This document shows, one piece after another, positions 1-6,224 of a stretch of DNA of 16,178 nucleotides. The first letter of the stretch is position 1. Every line of letters starts with the position of its first letter. The translations under genes were made by a program, and so were the position numbers. The notes beneath the pieces are model-generated. The model saw nothing but the letters and a program-made list of their open reading frames with translations, made no database searches and was not told the DNA's origin. Source of the DNA: an uncultured Eubacteriales bacterium (lineage in GTDB: Bacteria; Bacillota; Clostridia; Christensenellales; CAG-138); assembly GCA_900542615.1 (NCBI GenBank), contig UQOG01000033.1, forward strand, positions 1 to 16,178. Reading direction: 5' to 3'.

Positions 1-240
1 CTTGGCCGGCGGCCCCGTTTGGCGGCCGGCAGGGCCGCCAAACCGCCGCCCCCCCGCCCCGCCGGGAGCCGCCCGGAAGGCCCCGCTTTCTCCCCATCCC
101 CGCGGAGGGGAGCAGGGGGGACGGCCAGGGCGGCAGTCGAAAAAATAGTGCAAAGGAGGCGGAAAAACCACAAGATATAGCGAGAAACACCCGGCTGCGT
201 GGACATTTCAAAAAAAGTTGGGAAAATGGGCAAAAAAGGC
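1..240. other. Gene-free upstream intergenic region
   Basis: No credible gene is seen here. Bases 1-120 are extremely GC-rich and hold short inverted repeats: a perfect 11-bp one at 17-43, CCGGG/CCCGG at 62-76, and CCCC/GGGG around 98-110. There is also a C7 run at 49-55. Bases 121-240 shift abruptly to A-rich sequence leading into the promoter. A tuf gene, which often precedes rpsJ in other bacteria, is not within this stretch. No T-run follows any of the hairpins, so none looks like a terminator for an upstream gene. Confidence 0.7.
17..43. repeat. Perfect 11-bp GC-rich inverted repeat
   Basis: The arms GTTTGGCGGCC (17-27) and GGCCGCCAAAC (33-43) are perfectly complementary around a 5-nt loop, GGCAG. 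No T-run follows on either strand, so an intrinsic terminator is unlikely. It resembles the hairpin at 16126-16150: both have GTTT/AAAC outer ends and a GCGG-type core. This suggests a family of short intergenic palindromes (inference). Confidence 0.6.
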
Positions 241-269
241 TTGCAATCAGGGCAAATATCGTGTAATAT
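209..269 (+). promoter_or_regulatory. Probable sigma-A promoter with upstream A-tracts
   Basis: A -35-like TTGCAA (241-246, 4 of 6 consensus matches) is separated by 17 nt from a -10-like TAATAT (264-269, 4 of 6). An overlapping TATAAG at 267-272 is an alternative -10 with a longer, less favourable spacer. Three A-tracts at 210-216, 223-226 and 232-237 lie immediately upstream with centres about 10-11.5 nt apart, as expected of an UP element or curved DNA that boosts very strong promoters. Transcription would start near 276. It is the only promoter-like arrangement I see ahead of rpsJ and would drive the whole cluster. Confidence 0.6.
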
Positions 270-275
270 AAGTAT

Positions 276-479
276 CGTTGCGCGAACGCGCGGCCGTTTT
301 CGCGCCCAAAGGGCCGAAGGCGAGCGGCTGCGGGAGGTTGCCGGCGATTGCCATCCGGGTAATTTCCGCGGACGCGCCCACAAAACAGGGCAACGGGCAT
401 GGCGCCCGTGTGCGGCTTTTTTAAGATGAAACACACGGAAGCGTGTACTGCCCGAGACTTTGAAGGAGGACGAAATAAT
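276..479 (+). ncRNA. Structured S10-operon 5' leader (untranslated)
   Basis: About 204 nt separate the inferred start site from the rpsJ ATG, long for a simple ribosome site. Visible helices include GCGCG+AACG (280-288) with CGTT (295-298) and CGCGC (301-305), and GCGG (330-333) with CCGC (366-369). There is also a terminator-like hairpin at 390-413 and ACACG/CGTGT at 433-446. Several are mutually exclusive with others, as in an attenuator. S10 leaders in other bacteria mediate autoregulation; in E. coli L4 does this. I do not recognise this leader as a named family, and the regulator is unknown. Confidence 0.45.
390..422 (+). terminator. Terminator-like hairpin in the leader (candidate attenuator)
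   Basis: ACGGGC (393-398) pairs with GCCCGT (404-409) around loop ATGGC. The stem is extended by GCA (390-392) with TGC (411-413) across a bulged G410. After GGC comes a run of six T (417-422). This is the layout of an intrinsic terminator, placed between the promoter and rpsJ. It could act as a regulated attenuator or could end transcripts arriving from upstream. Its 5' arm CGGGCA (394-399) is also complementary to TGCCCG (449-454), a possible competing fold. Confidence 0.5.
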
Positions 480-788
480 ATGGCAAACCAAAAGATCCGC
501 ATCAAGCTCAAGGCCTACGAGCACGACCTGATCGACCAGAGCGCCGAGAAGATCGTGGATACGGCCCGGCGGACGGGCGCCCGGGTATCCGGCCCCATCC
601 CGCTTCCCACCGAGAAGGAGATCGTCACCATTCTCCGCTCCCCCCACAAGTATAAGGATAGCCGGGAGCAGTTTGAAATGCGCACCCACAAGCGCCTCAT
701 CGACATCCTGCAGCCCTCCGCCAAGACGGTGGATGCGCTGATGAAGCTCGATCTTCCCGCCGGCGTGGATATCGAGATCAAACTTTGA
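480..788 (+). CDS. rpsJ: 30S ribosomal protein S10
   Basis: S10 is part of the head of the small ribosomal subunit. In the same form (NusE) it joins NusB and NusG in transcription antitermination. The product is 102 residues, the usual family length, and starts MANQKIRIKLKAYEHD, a recognisable S10 N-terminus. The flexible loop around residues 53-70 (SPHKYKDSREQFEMRTHKR) is the conserved ribosome-buried segment. The ATG at 480 is chosen because AAGGAGG at 463-469 lies 10 nt upstream and the family start matches. An in-frame ATG at 399 would add 27 unrelated residues and run through the terminator-like hairpin. It is the first gene of the cluster, with rplC 17 nt downstream. Confidence 0.98.
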   Translation: MANQKIRIKLKAYEHDLIDQSAEKIVDTARRTGARVSGPIPLPTEKEIVTILRSPHKYKDSREQFEMRTHKRLIDILQPSAKTVDALMKLDLPAGVDIEIKL

Positions 789-805
789 TACGGAGGTGAA
801 CAAAG

Positions 806-1432
806 ATGAAAAAAGCTATTTTGGGCACCAAAGTCGGCATGACCCAGATGTTCCGGGAAGACGGCACCATGATTCCCGTCACCGTGGTTCTGGCCGGTCC
901 CTGCCCCGTGGTCCAGAAGAAGACCGTGGAGCACGACGGCTACGAGGCGGTACAGGTAGCCTTCAAGCCCATCCGTGAAAAGCTCTGCACCAAGCCCATG
1001 CTGGGCCACTTCAAGAAAGCTGGCCAGGGCGCTTACCGCTACACCCGGGAATTCAAGCTGGATGATACCGCCGCTTACGAAGTGGGCCAGGTCATCACGG
1101 TGGATGCGTTCCAGCAGGGGGATAAGGTAGACGTGACCGGCACCAGCAAGGGCAAGGGCTTCCAGGGCACCATCAAGCGCTGGAACCAGTCCCGGGGCCG
1201 CAAGACCCACGGTTCCCACTCCTACCGGGTAGCCGGCTCCATGGGCGCCTGCACCTATCCCGGCGAGGTATTCAAGACCAAGCACCTGCCCGGCCATATG
1301 GGCCACGAGCGGATCACCGTCCAAAATCTGGAGGTGGTTCGGGTGGACGCCGAGCGGAACCTGCTGCTGGTGCGGGGCGCGATCCCCGGCGCCAAGGGCG
1401 GCCTGGTCATGGTTCGTGAGACCGTCAAATAA
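806..1432 (+). CDS. rplC: 50S ribosomal protein L3
   Basis: L3 binds 23S rRNA early in assembly and sends a loop toward the peptidyl transferase centre. The product is 208 residues, normal for bacterial L3. It opens with MKKAILGTKVGMTQMF, the typical N-terminus. It carries the signature TSKGKGFQGTIKRWN around residues 113-127 and a C-terminal GHMGHERITVQNLEVVRVD block. The central loop reads RVAGSMGA, where many relatives have RxPGSIGA; this is a mild variation in a region near the catalytic centre. GGAGGTG at 792-798 sets the start. It lies 17 nt after rpsJ and 14 nt before rplD. Confidence 0.98.
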   Translation: MKKAILGTKVGMTQMFREDGTMIPVTVVLAGPCPVVQKKTVEHDGYEAVQVAFKPIREKLCTKPMLGHFKKAGQGAYRYTREFKLDDTAAYEVGQVITVDAFQQGDKVDVTGTSKGKGFQGTIKRWNQSRGRKTHGSHSYRVAGSMGACTYPGEVFKTKHLPGHMGHERITVQNLEVVRVDAERNLLLVRGAIPGAKGGLVMVRETVK

Positions 1433-1446
1433 AGGAGGAAGCAAGT

Positions 1447-2067
1447 ATGCCTAGCGTAGCATTGTACAATATTGCCGGCCAAGAGATCGGCACGGTGAAG
1501 CTCAGCGATGAGATCTTCGCCCAGGAAGTCAACCAGGCCGCCCTCCATACGGTGGTGCGTGCGTATCTAGCCAACCAGCGCCAAGGCACCCAGAGCGCCC
1601 TGACCCGCGCGGAAGTCAGCGGCGGCGGCATCAAGCCCTGGCGGCAAAAGGGCACCGGCCGTGCCCGGCAGGGTTCCACCCGCTCTCCCCAGTGGCGGCA
1701 CGGCGGCGTGGTGTTCGCCCCCAAGCCCCGGGATTATCGGGTGAGCGTCAACAAGAAGGTCAAGCGCCTGGCCATGAAGAGCGCCCTTTCCTCCAAGGTA
1801 AACGACGGCAGCCTCGTGGTGTTCGACGCCCTGACCCTGGCCGCCCCCAAGACCAAGGAAATGATCAAGGTGCTGGATGCCGTTAAGGTGAGCAAGGCCC
1901 TGGTGGTCCTCCCTGAAAAGGACGAGACCGTGGAGCGGGCCACCGGCAACATCCCCAACGTGAAGACCACCCTGGTGGGCACCCTGAACGTTTACGAGAT
2001 CCTCAAGTACGATACGCTGATCCTCACCAAGGATTCGCTGGCCAAGATCGAGGAGGTGTACGCATAA
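1447..2067 (+). CDS. rplD: 50S ribosomal protein L4
   Basis: L4 is a primary 23S rRNA binder whose long loop lines the polypeptide exit tunnel near the constriction. In E. coli it also represses its own operon through the S10 leader. The 206-residue product is standard length. The loop is seen at about residues 45-95, including the hallmark GGGIKPWRQKGTGRARQGS and WRHGGVVFAPKPRDY segments. Macrolide-resistance changes usually fall in this loop, and nothing abnormal is evident here. AAAGGAGG at 1432-1439 precedes the ATG. The stop TAA shares one base with the rplW ATG (2067), so the two are probably translationally coupled. Confidence 0.98.
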   Translation: MPSVALYNIAGQEIGTVKLSDEIFAQEVNQAALHTVVRAYLANQRQGTQSALTRAEVSGGGIKPWRQKGTGRARQGSTRSPQWRHGGVVFAPKPRDYRVSVNKKVKRLAMKSALSSKVNDGSLVVFDALTLAAPKTKEMIKVLDAVKVSKALVVLPEKDETVERATGNIPNVKTTLVGTLNVYEILKYDTLILTKDSLAKIEEVYA

Positions 2068-2363
2068 TGCAGAACCCGCACGATATCATCATCAAGCCCG
2101 TGCTCACAGAGAAGAGCTACGACCATCTGGCCGATAAGGTTTACACCTTCATCGTGGACAAGAAGGCTTCCAAGACGGAGATCCGCCAGGCGGTGGAGCA
2201 GGTTTTCGGCGTCAAGGTCGAAAACGTCCACACCATCAACGTACTGGGCAAGATCAAGCGGCAGGGTATGCACCAGGGCCGCCGCCCCTCCGTAAAGAAG
2301 GCTTATGTGAAGCTGAAGAAGGATTCCAAGGGCATTGAGTTCTTCGACAGCATCGCGCAGTAA
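2067..2363 (+). CDS. rplW: 50S ribosomal protein L23
   Basis: L23 sits at the rim of the exit tunnel and is a docking site for trigger factor, SRP and the translocon. The 98-residue product begins MQNPHDIIIKPVLTEKSY, matching the family's conserved PVLTEKS motif. The body has the usual KVYTFIVDKKASKTEIRQAVE and FGVKVENVHTINV blocks. A basic segment (KIKRQGMHQGRRPSVKKA) forms the rRNA-contacting extension. It overlaps rplD by one base in a TAATG junction. GAGGAGG at the end of rplD (about 2050-2056) serves as its ribosome site. Confidence 0.97.
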   Translation: MQNPHDIIIKPVLTEKSYDHLADKVYTFIVDKKASKTEIRQAVEQVFGVKVENVHTINVLGKIKRQGMHQGRRPSVKKAYVKLKKDSKGIEFFDSIAQ

Positions 2364-2374
2364 GGAGGCACACC

Positions 2375-3208
2375 ATGGCAATCAGAAAGATTAAACCCAC
2401 CACTCCCGGCCAGCGGGGCATGACGGTTTCCGCCTTTGAGGAGATCACCTGCACCAAGCCGGAGCGTTCCTTGCTAGAGGACCTGAAGTCCACCGGCGGC
2501 CGCAACAACGCGGGCCGCATCACCGTCCGCCATCGGGGCGGCGGCGCCAAGCGGAAGTACCGGGTCATCGACTTCAAGCGGAATAAGGACGGCATCCCCG
2601 CCAAAGTCGCCACCATCGAGTACGATCCCAACCGCAGCGCCAACATCGCCCTGCTCCACTATGCCGATGGCGAAAAGCGCTACATCATCGCGCCCCTGGG
2701 CCTGCAGGTAGGCGACAGCCTCCTCTCCGGCGAAGGCGCGGACATCAAGGTGGGCAACGCCCTCCAGATCAAGAACATCCCCGTGGGCGCCATGATCCAC
2801 TGCATCGAGCTCAAGCCCGGCAAGGGCGCGCAGCTGGTCCGGTCCGCCGGCAACGCTGCCCAGCTCATGGCAAAGGAAGGCAAGTACGCCCAGGTTCGCC
2901 TCCCCAGCGGCGAAGTGCGCCGGATCCCCATGGACGCCAAGGCCACCATCGGCCAGGTGGGCAATGTGGACCATGCCAACATCATGCTGGGCAAGGCCGG
3001 CCGCACCCGGCATCTGGGCTTCCGTCCCACCGTGCGCGGTTCCGTCATGAACCCCTGCGACCACCCCCACGGCGGCGGCGAGGGCAAGAGCCCTGTGGGC
3101 CGTCCCGGCCCTGTAACCCCTTGGGGCAAGCCTGCCCTGGGTTATAAGACCCGCAAGACCAAGAACGTCAACGACAAGTTCATCGTCCGCCGCAGGGACG
3201 GTAAGTGA
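2375..3208 (+). CDS. rplB: 50S ribosomal protein L2
   Basis: L2 is one of the most conserved large-subunit proteins. It is required for subunit joining and for peptidyl transferase activity. At 277 residues it is full length. The OB-fold and SH3-like core runs through GGRNNAGRITVRHRGGGAKR (41-60) and GKEGKYAQVRLPSGEVRRI-like sequence (about 168-184). The C-terminal NPCDHPHGGGEG motif spans 226-237, with His230 matching the functionally important His229 of E. coli. A Cys at 228 is a small variation. It ends in a basic tail of the form KFIVRRRDGK. AAGGAGG lies at 2362-2368, 11 nt after rplW. Confidence 0.98.
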   Translation: MAIRKIKPTTPGQRGMTVSAFEEITCTKPERSLLEDLKSTGGRNNAGRITVRHRGGGAKRKYRVIDFKRNKDGIPAKVATIEYDPNRSANIALLHYADGEKRYIIAPLGLQVGDSLLSGEGADIKVGNALQIKNIPVGAMIHCIELKPGKGAQLVRSAGNAAQLMAKEGKYAQVRLPSGEVRRIPMDAKATIGQVGNVDHANIMLGKAGRTRHLGFRPTVRGSVMNPCDHPHGGGEGKSPVGRPGPVTPWGKPALGYKTRKTKNVNDKFIVRRRDGK

Positions 3209-3226
3209 TAGGGAAAGGAGAACAGC

Positions 3227-3508
3227 ATGAGCAGGTCAGTCAAGAAAGGCCCGTTTGTAGAAGCGCGTTTGCTCAAGCGCATTGAGGATATGAACGAGAG
3301 CGGCAAGAAGACCGTGGTGAAAACCTGGTCCCGGGCATCCACCATCTTCCCGGATATGGTGGGCCACACCATCGCCGTGCACGATGGCCGTAAGCACGTT
3401 CCCGTATACGTGACCGAGGAAATGGTCGGTCATAAGCTGGGCGAGTTCGCCCCCACCCGTACCTTCCGGGGCCACCGGGGTTCCGAGAAGAGCACCGGCG
3501 GCAGGTAA
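3227..3508 (+). CDS. rpsS: 30S ribosomal protein S19
   Basis: S19 forms a complex with S13 in the 30S head and contacts the A-site finger of the large subunit. The 93-residue product begins MSRSVKKGPFVEARLLKRI, the classic S19 start. It contains the conserved TWSRASTIFPDMVGHTIAVHDG and GHKLGEFAPTRTFRGH blocks, ending in a short basic tail. AAAGGAG at 3214-3220 lies ahead of the ATG. It sits 18 nt after rplB and 15 nt before rplV, the standard S10-operon order. Confidence 0.98.
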   Translation: MSRSVKKGPFVEARLLKRIEDMNESGKKTVVKTWSRASTIFPDMVGHTIAVHDGRKHVPVYVTEEMVGHKLGEFAPTRTFRGHRGSEKSTGGR

Positions 3509-3523
3509 GGAGGAGGAAGAAAA

Positions 3524-3910
3524 ATGGCAACTAGGTCTAGAGAAAAGAGCGCGGCGCGCCGCGAAAACGCCGATAAGCGTCCCCGGGCCATCGCCCGTTA
3601 CGTCCGGATCTCCTCCCGCAAGGTGAAGGCCGTCATCGACCTGATCCGCGGCAAGAGCGTCAAGGAAGCCCAGGGCATCCTGATGTTCACCCCCAAGGCC
3701 GCTTCCGAGCCGGTCCTCAAGGTGCTCAACAGCGCCGTGGCCAATGCGGAGAACAACCTGGGCCTGAGCGCGGACACCCTGTATGTAGCCGAGGTCTACG
3801 CTAACCAGGGCCCCACCCTTAAGCGGTTCCGCCCCCGGGCTCAAGGCCGGGCTACCCGCATCCGCAAGCGCACCAGCCACATTACCGTGATCCTGGATCA
3901 GGCCAAGTAA
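3524..3910 (+). CDS. rplV: 50S ribosomal protein L22, N-terminally extended
   Basis: L22 spans all domains of 23S rRNA; its hairpin lines the exit tunnel opposite L4. The product is 128 residues, against about 110-115 for many bacteria. The extra part is a basic N-terminus of about 19 residues (MATRSREKSAARRENADKR) ahead of the normal RAIARYVRISSRKVK start of the fold. The core is intact, with LIRGKSVKEAQ, the NSAVANAENN helix and the ribosome-binding GPTLKRFRPRAQGRA tunnel hairpin, ending KRTSHITVILDQAK. The ATG is supported by TAAGGAGGAGG at 3507-3517. No alternative ATG, GTG or TTG start is visible nearer the core, so the extension is probably real. Confidence 0.97.
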   Translation: MATRSREKSAARRENADKRPRAIARYVRISSRKVKAVIDLIRGKSVKEAQGILMFTPKAASEPVLKVLNSAVANAENNLGLSADTLYVAEVYANQGPTLKRFRPRAQGRATRIRKRTSHITVILDQAK

Positions 3911-3921
3911 GGAGGAAAAGT

Positions 3922-4566
3922 ATGGGACAAAAAGTTAATCCGAATGGTTTCCGCGTGGGCGTCATCCGCGATTGGAATACCCGTTGGTATGCTTCCAAGA
4001 AGGACTTCTCCGACTATCTCGTAGAGGACAGGAAGATCCGCGATCATCTCAAGAAGGTCCATTATGCCGCCGGCGTTGCCAAGATCGACATCGAGCGGGC
4101 TGCCAATAAGGTCACCGTCAGCATCCACACCGCCCGTCCCGGTATGCTCATCGGCAAGGGCGGCGTCGGGGTGGAAGCCATCCGGGCGGATGTGGCCAAG
4201 CTGATCGGCAAGCCTGTGAACGTAAACATCATGGAGATCCGCAATCCGGACGCCAACGCCCAGCTGGTGGCGGAAAACATCGCAGCCCAGCTGGAGAAGC
4301 GCATCAGCTTCCGGCGTGCCATGAAGCAGGCCATGCAGCGCTCCATGAAGGCGGGCGCCAAGGGCATCAAGCTGGCGTGCTCCGGCCGTCTGGGCGGCGC
4401 GGAGATCGCCCGCAGCGAAGGCTACCACGACGGCTCCATTCCCCTGCAGACCATGCGCGCCGACATCGAGTACGGCTTTGCAGAGGCCCACACCACCTAC
4501 GGCCGGATCGGCTGCAAGGTGTGGATCTACAAGGGCGAAGTGCTGAGCAAGCAAAAGAAAGCGTAA
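3922..4566 (+). CDS. rpsC: 30S ribosomal protein S3
   Basis: S3 lines the mRNA entry channel with S4 and S5 and contributes to ribosomal helicase activity. The 214-residue product begins MGQKVNPNGFRVG, the family signature. A type II KH domain occupies roughly residues 40-110, with the nucleic-acid-binding loop IGKGG at 77-81. The C-terminal domain contains the conserved GIKLACSGRLGGAEIARSE and GYGFAEAHTTYGRIGCKVWIY-like blocks. The tail (KGEVLSKQKKA) is short, making the protein slightly shorter than many homologues. TAAGGAGG at 3908-3915 precedes the ATG, 11 nt after rplV. Confidence 0.98.
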   Translation: MGQKVNPNGFRVGVIRDWNTRWYASKKDFSDYLVEDRKIRDHLKKVHYAAGVAKIDIERAANKVTVSIHTARPGMLIGKGGVGVEAIRADVAKLIGKPVNVNIMEIRNPDANAQLVAENIAAQLEKRISFRRAMKQAMQRSMKAGAKGIKLACSGRLGGAEIARSEGYHDGSIPLQTMRADIEYGFAEAHTTYGRIGCKVWIYKGEVLSKQKKA

Positions 4567-4580
4567 GGAGGCAAATAACC

Positions 4581-5018
4581 ATGTTGATGCCTAAAAGAGT
4601 CAAGCGCAGGAGAGTGCACCGTGGCCGCATGAAGGGCGAAGCCCATCGCGGCAACTTCATCGCATACGGCCAGTTCGGCCTTGTGGCCCAGGAGCCTGGC
4701 TGGATCACCAGCAACCAGATCGAGGCCGCCCGTGTGGCCATGACCCGTTACATCAAGCGTGGCGGTAAGGTCTGGATCAAGATCTTCCCCGACAAGCCCG
4801 TGACCCAGAAGCCCGCCGGCACCCGTATGGGCTCCGGTAAAGGCGCGCCTGAATACTGGGTGGCCGTGGTAAAGCCCGGCCGGGTCATGTTCGAGATCGC
4901 AGGGGTGGACGAGGCCATCGCCCGGGAGGCCCTGCGCCTTGCAGCCAACAAGCTGCCCATCAAGTGCAAGATCGCAAAGAAAGAGACCGAGGTAGGAGGC
5001 GAGAGCAATGAAGGCTAG
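4581..5018 (+). CDS. rplP: 50S ribosomal protein L16
   Basis: L16 organises the A-site region of the large subunit and is a late-assembly protein. The product is 145 residues. It starts MLMPKRVKRRRVHRGRMKG, as expected, with VWIKIFPDKPVTQKPAGTRMGSGKG-type sequence at 64-88 and the EYWVAVVKPGRVMFEI block at 91-106. The last dozen residues (KKETEVGGESNEG) are an acidic tail slightly longer than average. They are partly dictated by the overlap with rpmC, whose ribosome site TAGGAGG (4993-4999) lies inside this gene. The ATG at 4581 is preceded by TAAGGAGG at 4564-4571. An upstream in-frame start at 4377 would run through rpsC and is rejected. Confidence 0.97.
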   Translation: MLMPKRVKRRRVHRGRMKGEAHRGNFIAYGQFGLVAQEPGWITSNQIEAARVAMTRYIKRGGKVWIKIFPDKPVTQKPAGTRMGSGKGAPEYWVAVVKPGRVMFEIAGVDEAIAREALRLAANKLPIKCKIAKKETEVGGESNEG

Positions 5019-5208
5019 CGAATTGAAGAATCTGTCCATCCAAGAGCTCGCCGCAAAGGAAAAGGAGCTCAAGGAGGAGCTGTTCAACCTCCGCTTCCAG
5101 CTGGCTACCGGCCAGCTCACCAATCCCCAGCGGATGCGTGAGTGCAAGAAGGACGTGGCCAGGGTCAAGACCCTCATCCGCGAGCGCGAGCTCAAGGCGG
5201 CCGAGTAA
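5008..5208 (+). CDS. rpmC: 50S ribosomal protein L29
   Basis: L29 is a small two-helix protein at the tunnel exit, next to L23. The 66-residue product is mostly helical. It shows the standard MKASELKNLSIQELAAKEKEL start and the LFNLRFQLATGQLTNPQRMRECKKDVARVKT core, the L29 signature. It overlaps the last 11 bases of rplP in another frame, and TAGGAGG at 4993-4999 inside rplP provides its ribosome site, implying translational coupling. The next gene, rpsQ, starts 21 nt downstream. Confidence 0.97.
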   Translation: MKASELKNLSIQELAAKEKELKEELFNLRFQLATGQLTNPQRMRECKKDVARVKTLIRERELKAAE

Positions 5209-5229
5209 GGGTGAAAGGAGGATATCATC

Positions 5230-5487
5230 GTGGAAAACAGAGGCTATCGTAAAACCCGCACCGGCGTGGTGGTGAGCGACAAAATGGATAAGACCGTGGT
5301 GGTCGCCATCAAGACCAAGGTGCGCCATCCCCTCTACGGCAAGATGGTAAACCGCACCCGCAAGTTCAAGGCCCATGACGAAGAGAACGCCTGCGGCATC
5401 GGCGACACCGTGCGCATCATGGAGACCCGGCCCCTCAGCAAGGATAAGCGCTGGCGGGTGGCCGAGATCATCGAAAAGGCCAAGTAA
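5230..5487 (+). CDS. rpsQ: 30S ribosomal protein S17
   Basis: S17 is a primary 16S rRNA binder with an OB fold that helps fold the 5' domain. The 85-residue product reads MENRGYRKTRTGVVVSDKMD from its start. It has the conserved DKTVVVAIKTKVRHPLYGK segment and the C-terminal IMETRPLSKDKRWRVAEII, the family signature. Translation starts at a GTG at 5230, supported by GAAAGGAGG at 5214-5222. No ATG is available at the right place. It ends the block that corresponds to the classical S10 operon, and rplN follows after 18 nt with no sign of a terminator. Confidence 0.97.
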   Translation: MENRGYRKTRTGVVVSDKMDKTVVVAIKTKVRHPLYGKMVNRTRKFKAHDEENACGIGDTVRIMETRPLSKDKRWRVAEIIEKAK

Positions 5488-5505
5488 GCCGGAAAGGAGA
5501 CCGAT

Positions 5506-5874
5506 ATGATTCAACCTCAAACCCGTTTGAAGGTAGCGGACAACAGCGGCGCGAAGGAGATCATGTGCATCCGCGTGCTGGGCGGCTCCCATCGCAAGAG
5601 CGCCAATATCGGCGACGTGATCGTCGCCTCCGTCAAGTCGGCATCTCCCGGCGGCGCCGTGAAGAAAAAGGACGTGGTACGGGCCGTGGTGGTCCGGACG
5701 GTATCCGGCACCCATCGTCCCGACGGCAGCCACATCCGCTTCGACGACAATGCTGCGGTCATCATCAACGACCAGAAGCAGCCCCGCGGCACCCGTATTT
5801 TCGGGCCGGTGGCGCGGGAGCTCCGCGAGAAGGATTATATGAAGATCATATCCCTCGCGCCGGAAGTGCTCTAA
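5506..5874 (+). CDS. rplN: 50S ribosomal protein L14
   Basis: L14 lies at the subunit interface, forms bridges to 16S rRNA and contacts L19; ribosome-silencing factor RsfS binds it. The 122-residue product has the invariant family length. It begins MIQPQTRLKVADNSGAKEIM, contains GDVIVASVKSASPGGAVKKKD, and ends PVARELREKDYMKIISLAPEVL, all L14 hallmarks. GGAAAGGAG at about 5491-5499 is the ribosome site. This is the first gene of the spc block, and no promoter is visible in the 18-nt junction, so it is probably cotranscribed with the S10 block. Confidence 0.98.
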   Translation: MIQPQTRLKVADNSGAKEIMCIRVLGGSHRKSANIGDVIVASVKSASPGGAVKKKDVVRAVVVRTVSGTHRPDGSHIRFDDNAAVIINDQKQPRGTRIFGPVARELREKDYMKIISLAPEVL

Positions 5875-5889
5875 GGGAGGACGCCAAGA

Positions 5890-6207
5890 ATGAACAAGCT
5901 GAATGTGAAAAAGGACGACACCGTCGTCATCATCGCCGGCAAGGATAAGGGCAAGCAGGGCAAGATCCTGGCCTCCTTCCCCAAGAAGGAGCGGGTTATC
6001 GTGCAGAACGCCAACATGATCGTTTGCCACACCAAGCCCCGCAAGCAGGGCGAGCAGGGCGGCCGCATCAACAAGGAAGGCACCATCAACGTTTCCAACG
6101 TGATGCTGGTATGCCCCAAGTGCAACAAGGCGACCCGGGTGGGCCACGCTGTTGTGGGCGATAAGAAGGTCCGCGTTTGCAAGAAGTGCGGCAAGAACAT
6201 CGACTAA
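5890..6207 (+). CDS. rplX: 50S ribosomal protein L24, zinc-ribbon form
   Basis: L24 is an assembly initiator near the tunnel exit. The 105-residue product has a KOW/SH3 domain at about residues 5-33 (KKDDTVVIIAGKDKGKQGKI). The C-terminal part carries two CxxC pairs, Cys75/Cys78 (VCPKC) and Cys97/Cys100 (VCKKC), which would form a zinc ribbon. B. subtilis L24 lacks these cysteines, whereas many Clostridia keep them. GGGAGGA at 5875-5881 precedes the ATG. It lies 15 nt after rplN and 17 nt before rplE. Zinc binding is inferred from the motif spacing. Confidence 0.97.
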   Translation: MNKLNVKKDDTVVIIAGKDKGKQGKILASFPKKERVIVQNANMIVCHTKPRKQGEQGGRINKEGTINVSNVMLVCPKCNKATRVGHAVVGDKKVRVCKKCGKNID

Positions 6208-6224
6208 GGCAGGAGGAAAAGAGA

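Noticed and set aside
49..61. C-rich/G-rich runs as G-quadruplex control elements (also 16108-16124)
   Set aside because: The runs could form quadruplexes on one strand, but they lie in generally GC-rich intergenic DNA away from the promoter and offer no specific evidence of function.
153..159. AAGGAGG, a perfect ribosome-site sequence upstream of the promoter
   Set aside because: No start codon with a following open frame lies at a workable distance, and it precedes the inferred transcription start. It may be chance or a remnant.
199..429. A 76-residue + strand open frame across the promoter and leader
   Set aside because: It starts upstream of the inferred transcript start, crosses the promoter and terminator-like hairpin, and has an Arg-rich sequence with no family resemblance.
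515..1444. A 309-residue minus-strand open frame opposite rpsJ and rplC
   Set aside because: It is fully antisense to two ribosomal protein genes and shows no recognisable domain.
4960..6147. A 395-residue minus-strand open frame opposite rpmC, rpsQ, rplN and rplX
   Set aside because: It is a shadow of four conserved genes, with Leu/His/Asp-rich low-information sequence typical of GC-rich antisense frames.
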